A stretch of 64,000 nt of DNA. It comes from Streptomyces sp. MJM8645. Its GTDB lineage: Bacteria > Actinomycetota > Actinomycetes > Streptomycetales > Streptomycetaceae. The position numbers and the translations under genes were made by a program. This document shows positions 37,941-46,307 of the stretch, one piece after another. The stretch is taken from NCBI RefSeq assembly GCF_001625365.1, contig NZ_LJJF01000001.1:2674501-2738500 (forward strand), written 5' to 3'. Below the pieces are notes generated by a model. The model was not told where the DNA came from, did not search any database, and saw only the letters and a list, made by a program, of their open reading frames with translations. Each line of letters opens with the position of its first letter. The stretch's first letter is position 1.

Positions 37941-37990
37941 CAGCTACCCTCAGGCAGCTGATCCCGCCTCAGCTGGCACCGCCCCAGCTG
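37941..37990 (+). repeat. CAGCTG repeats at 15-bp steps before cvnC1
   Basis: CAGCT occurs at 37941, 37955, 37970 and 37985, almost exactly one and a half helical turns apart, in the 165-bp gap between cvnB1 and cvnC1. CAGCTG is itself a palindrome. It is absent from the equivalent gap of conservon 2. Confidence 0.5.
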
Positions 37991-38027
37991 GAACCGGCTG
38001 CCCAAGGCTGCAGCACAAGGAGGACCC

Positions 38028-38453
38028 ATGACCCCGCCCTCGACACCCGCCGGCTCGTACGGCAACGGGTACGGCAGCGGCTACGGCGGGCAGCAGTCCG
38101 ACGGCTACGAGCAGCAGCCGCTGGTCCGCCCGTACGCGATGACCGGTGGCCGCACCCGGCCCCGGTACCAGCTCGCCATCGAGGCCCTGATCTCGACCAC
38201 CGGCAACGCCGAACGGACCGGCGGCCTGCTGCCCGAGCACGCCCGGATCGTGAACCTCTGCCGTGAGGTCAAGTCCATCGCGGAGATCTCCGCACTGGCC
38301 GGTGTCCCGCTCGGTGTGGCCCGCATCCTCGTGGCCGACCTGGCCGAGGCCGGCCTCGTCGCCATCCACCAGCCCGCCGCCGCGGGCGAGTCGGGCGGAA
38401 CGCCCGATGTCACGCTGCTCGAAAGGGTCCTCAGTGGACTTCGCAAGCTCTAA
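38028..38453 (+). CDS. cvnC: DUF742 protein CvnC, copy 1
   Basis: 141 residues with AAGGAGG before the ATG. A short Gly/Tyr-rich head (YGNGYGSGYGGQQSDGYEQQ) precedes the DUF742 domain: LVRPYAMTGGRTRPRYQLAI, LPEHARIVNLCREVKSIAEI, LGVARILVADLAEAGLVAIH. DUF742 resembles a winged helix and works with the GTPase module. The 3' end overlaps cvnD by 20 bp. Confidence 0.94.
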   Translation: MTPPSTPAGSYGNGYGSGYGGQQSDGYEQQPLVRPYAMTGGRTRPRYQLAIEALISTTGNAERTGGLLPEHARIVNLCREVKSIAEISALAGVPLGVARILVADLAEAGLVAIHQPAAAGESGGTPDVTLLERVLSGLRKL

Positions 38454-39018
38454 CGCGGCCGCCCCCACCCGCGCCACCACCTCCGCGAAGATCGTCGTCG
38501 CGGGCGGCTTCGGCGTCGGCAAGACCACGCTCGTCGGCGCCGTCTCCGAGATCAACCCCCTGCGCACCGAAGCCGTCATGACCTCGGCCTCCGCCGGCAT
38601 CGACGACCTCAGCCACGTCTCCGGCAAGACCACCACCACCGTCGCCATGGACTTCGGCCGCATCACCCTCGACGAAGACCTCATCCTCTACCTCTTCGGC
38701 ACCCCCGGACAGGACCGCTTCTGGTTCATGTGGGACGACCTCGTCCGCGGCGCCATCGGCGCCGTCGTCCTCGTCGACACCCGCCGCCTCGCCGACTGCT
38801 TCCCCGCCCTCGACTACTTCGAGAACAGCGGACTCCCCTTCGTCGTCGCCCTCAACGGCTTCGACGGACACCAGCCCCACACCGCCGACGAGGTCCGCGA
38901 AGCACTCCAACTCAGCGCCGAAACCCCCGTCGTCACCCTCGACGCCCGCCGCCGCGACAGCGCCAAAAGCGCCCTCATCACCCTCGTCGAACACGCCCTC
39001 CTCGCCCGACTCCGATGA
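38409..39018 (+). repeat. 610-bp direct repeat, copy 1 (3' cvnC plus cvnD)
   Basis: Matches 43990-44599 with a single difference found (A38910 versus G). Similarity starts within the last codons of cvnC and stops at the cvnD stop codon. Confidence 0.92.
38434..39018 (+). CDS. cvnD: Ras-like GTPase CvnD, copy 1
   Basis: 194 residues from GTG. P loop VVAGGFGVGKTTLVGAVSEI near 20, switch region SGKTTTTVAMDFGRITLDED near 63, G3 LYLFGTPGQDRFWFMWDDLV near 85, and the G4-type NGFDGHQP near 141 in place of NKxD. Family 2 (MglA-like) prokaryotic small GTPase. Together with CvnA-C it is thought to form a membrane-linked signalling complex resembling eukaryotic G-protein systems. The protein is identical to CvnD2, so the two conservons would share one GTPase species. 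Confidence 0.95.
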   Translation: MDFASSNAAAPTRATTSAKIVVAGGFGVGKTTLVGAVSEINPLRTEAVMTSASAGIDDLSHVSGKTTTTVAMDFGRITLDEDLILYLFGTPGQDRFWFMWDDLVRGAIGAVVLVDTRRLADCFPALDYFENSGLPFVVALNGFDGHQPHTADEVREALQLSAETPVVTLDARRRDSAKSALITLVEHALLARLR

Positions 39019-39035
39019 CGGGCCGGACATCCGGA

Positions 39036-39068
39036 CCCCGGGGGCCGTCGGCGTGACGGCCCCCGGGG
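39036..39068 (+). terminator. Terminator of conservon 1
   Basis: Perfect 14-bp stem CCCCGGGGGCCGTC / GACGGCCCCCGGGG, 5-nt loop, 17 bp after the cvnD1 stop. Confidence 0.85.
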
Positions 39069-39411
39069 CGGAGCCGCTACCGGCCGATGTCCTCCAGGGG
39101 CATCGCGCAAGACCCGCTGTATAAGCAGCGGATAACAGTTCGGTAGGCATTTTGTGATCAACAGTGACTCTGCGTGGTGAACTAGCGCCACTCAGCGCCA
39201 GAAGACCACGGTTTTACTCCGTCATGTCGGTGAATGTCCCTATTGCGCCGACGCGGGGGCCATCCTGCGGCTGTTTGTCCCCCATCCCTGCACGTGCTGA
39301 AATTCCAGCTACCCCTGAAACCCTCGCGCCGGCCCACCGGTGACGGGCCAGGGCCCGGGGGTAGCGCTGGATTGATCCATGGCCGACAGTCGGCCGAGAG
39401 GTAGTTGTCGA
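39069..39411 (+). other. 343-bp intergenic region upstream of conservon 2
   Basis: No gene. Around 39100-39240 the DNA is A/T-richer, as before conservon 1. It contains TTTTGTGATCAACAGTGAC near 39151, whose TTTGTGATCAA core equals the reverse complement of the site at 33116-33126 upstream of conservon 1. The cvnA2 promoter should lie here. Confidence 0.6.
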
Positions 39412-42400
39412 GTGAGGCGTAAGCAGCAACCCGCCCCGCAGCGGCGCTCCGAGCCCCGCCGGAGCGAGCCGAACGGTACCGCAGCGGACCCGGCCGGATT
39501 CTCCGCTTTCACCCCCACCGAGGAGCGCTCCCAGGCCTCCCCGGCCCCGCAGCCCCCGGCCGCGTCCACGGAACCCCGCAGCGGCGGTCCGGACGGCGAG
39601 GCCTCCAGGCGGTACGACTTCCTCCGCCCGCGCAACTGGCGCGTGCCGACCCGTCTGATCGCGATCCTGCTGATCCCCGTGATCATCAGCCTCGTCTTCG
39701 GCGGCCTCCGCGTGAACACCTCGGTCGACGGCTACATCAAGGCCTCCCGCGCCGAGAAGACCGCCGAGCTCGCCAAGGCGGCCACCGAGCTCGCCGAAGC
39801 GCTGGAGATCGAGCGCGACACCACGCTGATACCCCTGCTCACCAAGCAGGACCCGGACGGCAAGGTCGCCAAGATCCGCGCCAACACGGACGCCGCGCTG
39901 AAGGCGTACGAGGCGGCCTACGCGGCCTCCGACAAGTCCGGCGAACTGCCGCGCCGCCACGAGGGCTTCCAGGCCCTGGTGGTCGACCTGCCGCACCTGC
40001 GGTCCAGCGCGTACGGATCCGAGCTGTTCGCCGGCGCCACCGTCAACGCCTACTCGGTGATGTTCGCCCCGCTGCTGTCCTACGACAACTCGGTCGGCAT
40101 CGGCTCCAGCAACGCCGCCAGCAAGGGCCGCGCGATCTACGCGATGTCCCTCGCCAAGGCCTCCGCCTCGACCCAGCGCGCGCTCATGCTGCACCTGCTG
40201 GTCGGCATCTCCCAGAACGCCACCACCCGGTTCGAGAACGCCGACGTGATCCAGCAAATCCTGGTCGCGGAGCGGCTGGAGCAGGTCTCGCTGACCGAGT
40301 TCAACACCGGCAGCGCCCCCGAGGACGCCCGCAAGTACGCCAACGCGCAGGTCGTCCAGGCCGCCGCGCAGGAGCGCTCGGCCTACAAGATGCCGAACGG
40401 CACCGCGCCGTCCATGCAGACCCTGCTCTCCCTCGGCGCCGCCTACAGCCAGGCCGCCGCCGAGGGCCAGAGCAAGGGCAAGGCCGCCGCCGACCAGGCC
40501 TACAAGGAGGCCAAGGACTCCGGTCTCACCCCGGAGAACTGGAACCAGGCCGCCAACACCCACATCCAGGCCCTGCGCGACACCGAGGTCCAGCTGCTGG
40601 ACGACGTCCTCACGGACTCCCGCGGCCTCAAGGACAACGCGCTCTACGACGCCATCCTCAACACGATCATCGTCGTCGCGGCGCTCATCCTGGCCGGCCT
40701 GCTCACCGGCTACGTCGCCCGCTCGATGATCCTCGGCATGCGCACCCTGCGCAGCGCCGCCCTGGAGATCGCCGACCACCGCCTGCCGGATCTGGTCGAG
40801 AAGCTCTCCAAGACCGACCCCGACCGGGTCGACACCTCCGTCACCCCGATCCCGCTGCACGGCAAGGACGAGATCGGCGAGGTCGCCCGGGCGTTCGACC
40901 AGGTCCACCAGCAGGCCGTGGCGCTCGCCGCCGAGCAGGCCCTGCTGCGAGGGAACGTCAACGCGATCTTCACCAACCTGTCGCGTCGCAGCCAGGGCCT
41001 GATCCAGCGCCAGCTGGCGCTGATCACCGACCTGGAGAACAACGAGGCCGACCCGGACCAGCTGGAGAACCTCTTCAAACTGGACCACCTCGCCACCCGC
41101 ATGCGCCGCAACGGTGAGAACCTGCTCGTCCTCGCGGGCGAGGAGGCCGGCCGCCGCTGGAACACCCCGGTCCCGCTGGTCGACGTGCTCCGCGCCGCCT
41201 CCTCCGAGGTGGAGCAGTACGAGCGCGTCGAGCTGTCCGGCATCCCGGAGGTCGAGGTCGTCGGCGCCGCCGTGACCGACCTCGTCCACCTGCTCGCCGA
41301 GCTGCTGGAGAACGCCACCTCGTTCTCCAGCCCGCAGACCCGGGTCCTGGTCAACGCGACCCGCCTGCCGGACGGCCGGGTGCTGGTCGAGATCCACGAC
41401 AAGGGCATCGGCCTCACCGCCGACGACTTCGCCGAGATCAACGAGAAGCTGGCCGAGCCGCCCACCGTCGACGCCACCATCTCCCGCCGCATGGGCCTGT
41501 TCGTGGTCGGCCGGCTGTCCCAGCGGCACGACGTCCGCGTCCAGCTCCGCCCGTCCGGCGAATCCGCCGGCACCACCTCGCTGGTCATGATCCCGCCGTT
41601 CATCACCCGGTCGGGCGCCGCGCCGGAGCCCGAGGAGCAGTTCACCGTCTCCCGGATCTTCGCCGAGCAGGAGCCGACCTCCCAGTGGGCGCCCAACGGC
41701 CAGCCGCGCAGCGCCGCCGAGCTGGGCTTCGACGACCACCTCACCGGCACCGGCAACGCCGGATCCAGCGGCTTCAGCCCGGCCCTGGAGGCCGTCCAGC
41801 GCTCGCAGCGCCTCGACCAGGTCCGCCGCGCGGCCCTGGAGAGCGGCCCGCACGACGGCGAGCCGCCGGTGCTGGACGCCGAGGTCGAGGAGGAGTACCA
41901 GCAGGGCTACGACCAGTACGCCCCCCAGGGCTACGAGCAGCAGTCCGGCTACGCCGACGACCAGTACGGCTACGCCCAGGACGGCTACCAGCAGGACGAG
42001 TACGGCCAGGACCAGTACGGCCAGTACCCGCAGCAGGGCTACGACCAGTCCGGCTACGCCGACGACCAGTACGGCCGCCAGGACTACCAGGGCGACGGCT
42101 ACCAGGGCTACCAGGACGGCTACGCCGACCAGTACGGCCAGCAGGCCGAGGAGGCCCCGGCCGGCCACCCGTACGCCCCGGAGCCGCCCGCACTGCCCGC
42201 CGCCGAGCCCACCCCCACCCTGCCGTCCGGGCTGCCGCAGCGCCGCCCCGGCCAGCAGCTGGCGGGTGGCGGCTTCGGTGCCCCGACCGCTCCGGCGGGC
42301 GGCGGCTCCGGCGGCGAGACCCCGAACTGGTTCGCCGGCGCCAAGGACACCTCGGCGGTCGACGAGCCGCGCGGCCACGACGTGTCGGCGCTGGGCGGCT

Positions 42401-42765
42401 ACGGCCCGACCGGCCCGACCAACTCGCCCTGGCAGTCGCCCAACGACGGCGCCTGGCAGCAGGCCGAGCAGACCCGCGAGCCCGCCTCCGGCGGCACCAC
42501 CGGGGCAGGCCTGCCGCGGCGCGTGCCCAAGCAGAACCTGGTGGCCGGAAACGCCAAGCCCACTCCGCAGGAAGGGCCGCAGGTCTCCCGCAGCCCCGAG
42601 GAGGTCCGCGGTCGGCTCACCAACCTGCGCCGCGGCGTGGAGCAGGGCCGCAGTGCCGGTAACACCGGAAGCTTCCGGATCGACCCCGATCAGGTAGACC
42701 CGTCCGGCAACGGACAGAACCGAAGCACCGATCTCTTCGGCGGCTCGAACCACCAGGAGCGTTGA
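39412..42765 (+). CDS. cvnA: Conservon sensor protein CvnA (NIT-HAMP-HATPase), copy 2
   Basis: 1117 residues. GTG at 39412 (MRRKQQPAPQRRSEP) is chosen because GAGAGG lies 10 bases upstream; ATG at 39379 is in frame but has no good site. TM1 about 81-100, sensor region about 110-415, TM2 about 417-437, HAMP, LDHLATRMRRNGENLLVLAG, N box ELLENATSFSSPQTRV near 630, DKGIGLTADDFAEIN. The tail from about 825 has Tyr/Gln/Asp repeats (SGYADDQYGYAQDGY) instead of the Pro/Gln tail of copy 1. It ends with the shared SRSPEEVRGRLTNLRRG. The sensor part is clearly divergent from copy 1, so different stimuli are likely. Confidence 0.93.
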   Translation: MRRKQQPAPQRRSEPRRSEPNGTAADPAGFSAFTPTEERSQASPAPQPPAASTEPRSGGPDGEASRRYDFLRPRNWRVPTRLIAILLIPVIISLVFGGLRVNTSVDGYIKASRAEKTAELAKAATELAEALEIERDTTLIPLLTKQDPDGKVAKIRANTDAALKAYEAAYAASDKSGELPRRHEGFQALVVDLPHLRSSAYGSELFAGATVNAYSVMFAPLLSYDNSVGIGSSNAASKGRAIYAMSLAKASASTQRALMLHLLVGISQNATTRFENADVIQQILVAERLEQVSLTEFNTGSAPEDARKYANAQVVQAAAQERSAYKMPNGTAPSMQTLLSLGAAYSQAAAEGQSKGKAAADQAYKEAKDSGLTPENWNQAANTHIQALRDTEVQLLDDVLTDSRGLKDNALYDAILNTIIVVAALILAGLLTGYVARSMILGMRTLRSAALEIADHRLPDLVEKLSKTDPDRVDTSVTPIPLHGKDEIGEVARAFDQVHQQAVALAAEQALLRGNVNAIFTNLSRRSQGLIQRQLALITDLENNEADPDQLENLFKLDHLATRMRRNGENLLVLAGEEAGRRWNTPVPLVDVLRAASSEVEQYERVELSGIPEVEVVGAAVTDLVHLLAELLENATSFSSPQTRVLVNATRLPDGRVLVEIHDKGIGLTADDFAEINEKLAEPPTVDATISRRMGLFVVGRLSQRHDVRVQLRPSGESAGTTSLVMIPPFITRSGAAPEPEEQFTVSRIFAEQEPTSQWAPNGQPRSAAELGFDDHLTGTGNAGSSGFSPALEAVQRSQRLDQVRRAALESGPHDGEPPVLDAEVEEEYQQGYDQYAPQGYEQQSGYADDQYGYAQDGYQQDEYGQDQYGQYPQQGYDQSGYADDQYGRQDYQGDGYQGYQDGYADQYGQQAEEAPAGHPYAPEPPALPAAEPTPTLPSGLPQRRPGQQLAGGGFGAPTAPAGGGSGGETPNWFAGAKDTSAVDEPRGHDVSALGGYGPTGPTNSPWQSPNDGAWQQAEQTREPASGGTTGAGLPRRVPKQNLVAGNAKPTPQEGPQVSRSPEEVRGRLTNLRRGVEQGRSAGNTGSFRIDPDQVDPSGNGQNRSTDLFGGSNHQER

Positions 42766-43189
42766 GTTGACTCAGATGAGCCAGGCCGCACAGAACCTGA
42801 ACTGGCTGATCACCAATTTCGTGGACAACACCCCCGGGGTGTCCCACACCGTGGTGGTCTCCGCCGACGGCCTCCTGCTGTGCATGTCCGAGGGCTTCCC
42901 CCGCGACCGCGCCGACCAGCTCGCAGCCGTCGCCTCCGGCCTCACCTCCCTCACCTCCGGCGCCAGCCGGATCTTCGAAGGAGGCGAGGTCAACCAGACC
43001 GTCGTCGAGATGGAACGAGGCTTCCTCTTCCTCATGGCCGTCAGCGACGGCTCCGCCCTCGCCGTACTCGCCTCCCCCGACTCCGACATCGGCCTCGTCG
43101 GCTACGAGATGGCCCTCCTCGTCGACCGCGCCGGCGCCGTCCTCACCCCCGCACTCCGCGCGGAACTCCAGGGCAGTCTCCTGCACTGA
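42751..43189 (+). repeat. 439-bp direct repeat, copy 2 (cvnB)
   Basis: Partner of 37424-37862; see there. The flanks differ immediately outside. Confidence 0.92.
42767..43189 (+). CDS. cvnB: Roadblock/LC7-domain protein CvnB, copy 2
   Basis: 140 residues, identical to CvnB1 except Thr instead of Asn at position 2. The same TTG start sits 1 bp after the cvnA2 stop with AGGAG 8 bases before it. It should act as partner or regulator of CvnD. Because the two CvnB proteins are the same, specificity between the conservons must come from CvnA and CvnC. Confidence 0.95.
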   Translation: MTQMSQAAQNLNWLITNFVDNTPGVSHTVVVSADGLLLCMSEGFPRDRADQLAAVASGLTSLTSGASRIFEGGEVNQTVVEMERGFLFLMAVSDGSALAVLASPDSDIGLVGYEMALLVDRAGAVLTPALRAELQGSLLH

Positions 43190-43241
43190 CGGTCCGTCGG
43201 ATACCGTCCAGGTATTCGAAGTACCTCCGCGTCCTTCCCGG

Positions 43242-43257
43242 GCCCGCTTCGGCGGGC
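43242..43257 (+). other. UUCG-loop hairpin between cvnB2 and cvnC2
   Basis: GCCCGC-ttcg-GCGGGC with further flanking pairing (CCCGG / CTCGGG). It could attenuate or stabilise the polycistronic mRNA. No U tract. Confidence 0.4.
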
Positions 43258-43350
43258 TCGGGTTCGGACGTTGTACGGCCTTCGCACCACCGGCTCCGGA
43301 CCTGCGCCGAAGCTCGCACCGCACCGCCGCACCCTGTGAGGAGAGGAACC

Positions 43351-44034
43351 GTGACACCGCCCGACGACCGCAGCGGCCAGTACGGCGTTCCGTACCCTGG
43401 CACAGGCCATGACGCCTTCGGAGCACCCGGCGTCGGCCACGGTCAGCAGTACGGCCAGCCTCAGCACGGCCAGCAGCACGGACAGCAGTACGGCCAGCAC
43501 CAGTACGGGCAGCCCCAGCACCCGTACGGGCAGCCGCAGCAGGAGCAGTACGACCGGCAGGGCCCGCCCGGCCAGTACCGACAGCCGCAGCCCGCCTTCG
43601 ACACGCCGCCGCCCGGCTACCCGGCGCCCGCCCCCGACCACCGGCCGGCCCACGAGCCCGGGCACGTCGAGGAGTTCGAGGACGAGCCCGACTCCGGCCC
43701 GCTGATCCGGCCGTTCGCGATGACCGGTGGACGCACCCGGCCGCGCTACGAACTCGCGCTGGAGGCCCTCGTCTCCGCCGACGTCGACCCGCAGCGCCTG
43801 GCCACCCTGCTCCCCGAGCACCAGCGGATCTGCACCCTGTGCAGGGAGGTCAAATCCGTCGCGGAGGTGTCGGCGCTGCTCTCCCTTCCCCTGGGAGTGG
43901 CCCGCATCCTCGTGGCCGACCTGGCCGAGGCCGGCCTCGTCGCCATCCACCAGCCCGCTTCCGGCGGCGAATCCGGAAACCAGCCCGACGTCACGCTGCT
44001 CGAAAGGGTCCTCAGTGGACTTCGCAAGCTCTAA
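43351..44034 (+). CDS. cvnC: DUF742 protein CvnC, copy 2, with long Gln/His/Tyr head
   Basis: 227 residues; GTG start with GAGGAGAGG upstream. The first 115 residues are low-complexity (GQQYGQPQHGQQHGQQYGQ and Pro-rich parts), followed by DUF742: LIRPFAMTGGRTRPRYELAL, LPEHQRICTLCREVKSVAEV, LGVARILVADLAEAGLVAIH. The head is 86 residues longer than in CvnC1. The gene overlaps cvnD2 by 20 bp, as in copy 1. Confidence 0.94.
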   Translation: MTPPDDRSGQYGVPYPGTGHDAFGAPGVGHGQQYGQPQHGQQHGQQYGQHQYGQPQHPYGQPQQEQYDRQGPPGQYRQPQPAFDTPPPGYPAPAPDHRPAHEPGHVEEFEDEPDSGPLIRPFAMTGGRTRPRYELALEALVSADVDPQRLATLLPEHQRICTLCREVKSVAEVSALLSLPLGVARILVADLAEAGLVAIHQPASGGESGNQPDVTLLERVLSGLRKL

Positions 44035-44599
44035 CGCGGCCGCCCCCACCCGCGCCACCACCTCCGCGAAGATCGTCGTCGCGGGCGGCTTCGGCGTCGG
44101 CAAGACCACGCTCGTCGGCGCCGTCTCCGAGATCAACCCCCTGCGCACCGAAGCCGTCATGACCTCGGCCTCCGCCGGCATCGACGACCTCAGCCACGTC
44201 TCCGGCAAGACCACCACCACCGTCGCCATGGACTTCGGCCGCATCACCCTCGACGAAGACCTCATCCTCTACCTCTTCGGCACCCCCGGACAGGACCGCT
44301 TCTGGTTCATGTGGGACGACCTCGTCCGCGGCGCCATCGGCGCCGTCGTCCTCGTCGACACCCGCCGCCTCGCCGACTGCTTCCCCGCCCTCGACTACTT
44401 CGAGAACAGCGGACTCCCCTTCGTCGTCGCCCTCAACGGCTTCGACGGACACCAGCCCCACACCGCCGACGAGGTCCGCGAAGCACTCCAGCTCAGCGCC
44501 GAAACCCCCGTCGTCACCCTCGACGCCCGCCGCCGCGACAGCGCCAAAAGCGCCCTCATCACCCTCGTCGAACACGCCCTCCTCGCCCGACTCCGATGA
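43990..44599 (+). repeat. 610-bp direct repeat, copy 2 (3' cvnC plus cvnD)
   Basis: Partner of 38409-39018. Confidence 0.92.
44015..44599 (+). CDS. cvnD: Ras-like GTPase CvnD, copy 2
   Basis: 194 residues, protein identical to CvnD1 (the single base difference is silent). Same motifs: GGFGVGKTT P loop, GTPGQDRF, NGFD. GTG start inside the end of cvnC2. Codon use (CTC for Leu, GTC for Val, ATC) differs from the G/C-mixed usage of cvnA and of the metabolic genes nearby. It is the last gene of conservon 2. Confidence 0.95.
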   Translation: MDFASSNAAAPTRATTSAKIVVAGGFGVGKTTLVGAVSEINPLRTEAVMTSASAGIDDLSHVSGKTTTTVAMDFGRITLDEDLILYLFGTPGQDRFWFMWDDLVRGAIGAVVLVDTRRLADCFPALDYFENSGLPFVVALNGFDGHQPHTADEVREALQLSAETPVVTLDARRRDSAKSALITLVEHALLARLR

Positions 44600-44608
44600 C
44601 GGACACGG

Positions 44609-44662
44609 CCGCGGCCGCGGCCCACGGACCTTCGTTCGGAGGTCTGCGGGCCGCGGCCGCGG
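44609..44662. terminator. Long convergent terminator between cvnD2 and cimA
   Basis: 15-bp outer stem CCGCGGCCGCGGCCC / GGGCCGCGGCCGCGG encloses an inner GACCT-N8-AGGTC hairpin. It serves both directions. Confidence 0.8.
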
Positions 44663-44702
44663 CGGGTCGCCCGGCGGGCTGCCCGGTGAGCTACTCGGCG
44701 GT

Positions 44703-46307
44703 CTAGTCGGTGGGCTCCAGGCCGGCCCGGATCAGCCCGTAGGTGTAGGCGTCCTCCAACGCCAGCCAGGAGGCGGCCACCACGTTGTCGGCCACCCCGA
44801 CGGTCGACCAGGTGGACGTGCCGTCGGTGGACTCGATCAGCACCCGGGTCTTGGAGCCGGTGCCGTGCTGGCCCTCCAGGATGCGGACCTTGTAGTCCAC
44901 CAGCTCGAACCGGGCCAGCGGCGGGTAGATCCCCTCCAGCGCGGTGCGCAGCGCCTGGTCCAGCGCGTTCACCGGGCCGTTGCCCTCGCCGGTGGCGACC
45001 CGGCGCTCCCCCTTCGCCCACAGCTTCACCGTCGCCTCGTTGCCGGTGAAGCCGTTCGGGCCCTGCTCGCTGATGGTCCGCCAGGACTCCAGGGTGTAGA
45101 AGCGCTCCCGGCCGCCGCGCACCTCGTCGCGCAGCAGCAGCTCGAAGGAGGCGTCGGCGGACTCATAGGTGTAGCCGAGGTTCTCCTGCTCCTTCACCTT
45201 GGCCACCACCCGGCCGGCCAGGTCCCGGTCGCTGGACAGGTCGTAGCCGAGCTCCTTGCCCTTGAGCTCGACCGAGGCGCGGCCCGCCATGTCGGAGACC
45301 AGCATCCGCATGGTGTTGCCGACCCGCTCCGGGTCGATGTGCTGGTACAGGTCAGGGTCGACCTTGATCGCGGAGGCGTGCAGGCCCGCCTTGTGCGCGA
45401 AGGCCGAGTAGCCGACGTACGGCTGGTGGGTGGAGGGGGTCAGGTTGACCACCTCGGCGATCGCGTGCGACAGCCTGGTCATCTCGGCGAGCCGCCCCTC
45501 GGGGAGCACCCGCCGGTCGTACTTGATCTCCAGCGCGCCGACCACCGGGAACAGGTTGGCGTTGCCGACCCGCTCGCCGTAGCCGTTGGCGGTGCACTGG
45601 ACGTGGGTGGCGCCGGCGTCCACCGCGGCCAGCGTGTTGGCCACCGCGCAGCCGGTGTCGTCCTGGGCGTGGATGCCCAGCCGGGCACCGGTGACGGCGA
45701 GGACGTCGGCGACGGTCTCCCGCACGCCGGCCGGCAGCATCCCGCCGTTGGTGTCGCACAGCACCACCACGTCCGCGCCCGCCTGGTGCGCGGTGCGGAC
45801 CACGGCCAGCGCGTACTCGCGGTTCGCCCGGTAGCCGTCGAAGAAGTGCTCGCAGTCGATGAACACCCGCCGTCCCTGCGCGCGCAGGAACTCGACGCTG
45901 TCCCGGACCATCTCCAGGTTCTCGTCGAGGGTGGTGCGCAGCGCCAGCTCCACGTGCCGGTCGTGCGCCTTGGCGACGAGGGTGACGACCGGGGCGCCCG
46001 AGGCGACCAGCGCGGCCAGCTGCGGGTCCTCCGCGGCCTTGCCGCCGGCCCGGCGGGTGGCGCCGAAGGCGACCAGCCGGGCGTGCCGGAGGTCCAGTTC
46101 GGCGGCGGCCCGGGCGAAGAACTCGGTGTCGCGCGGGTTGGCCCCCGGCCAGCCGCCCTCGATGAAGCCCACCCCGAACTCGTCCAGGTACCGCGCGATG
46201 GCCAGCTTGTCCGCCACCGTCAGGTTGATGCCCTCCCGCTGCGCACCGTCGCGCAGGGTGGTGTCGAACACGTGGAAACTGTCGTCGGTACGGCTGACCT
46301 CGGTCAT
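44703..46307 (-). CDS. cimA: (R)-citramalate synthase
   Basis: Condenses acetyl-CoA and pyruvate to citramalate, a threonine-independent route to isoleucine. The start MTEVSRTDDSFHVFDTTLRD replaces a longer non-coding extension. 534 residues: HMGL-like barrel with DTTLRDGAQREGINLTVADK near 15, GGWPGANPRDTEFF near 51, HAQDDTGCAVANTLAAVDAG near 213, QCTANGYGERVGNANL near 236, and the C-terminal regulatory domain with ELVDYKVRILEGQHGTGSKT. Alternative: 2-isopropylmalate synthase-like, but domain order and motifs favour CimA. A terminator-like hairpin and a short frame lie upstream. Confidence 0.93.
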   Translation of the reverse strand: MTEVSRTDDSFHVFDTTLRDGAQREGINLTVADKLAIARYLDEFGVGFIEGGWPGANPRDTEFFARAAAELDLRHARLVAFGATRRAGGKAAEDPQLAALVASGAPVVTLVAKAHDRHVELALRTTLDENLEMVRDSVEFLRAQGRRVFIDCEHFFDGYRANREYALAVVRTAHQAGADVVVLCDTNGGMLPAGVRETVADVLAVTGARLGIHAQDDTGCAVANTLAAVDAGATHVQCTANGYGERVGNANLFPVVGALEIKYDRRVLPEGRLAEMTRLSHAIAEVVNLTPSTHQPYVGYSAFAHKAGLHASAIKVDPDLYQHIDPERVGNTMRMLVSDMAGRASVELKGKELGYDLSSDRDLAGRVVAKVKEQENLGYTYESADASFELLLRDEVRGGRERFYTLESWRTISEQGPNGFTGNEATVKLWAKGERRVATGEGNGPVNALDQALRTALEGIYPPLARFELVDYKVRILEGQHGTGSKTRVLIESTDGTSTWSTVGVADNVVAASWLALEDAYTYGLIRAGLEPTD

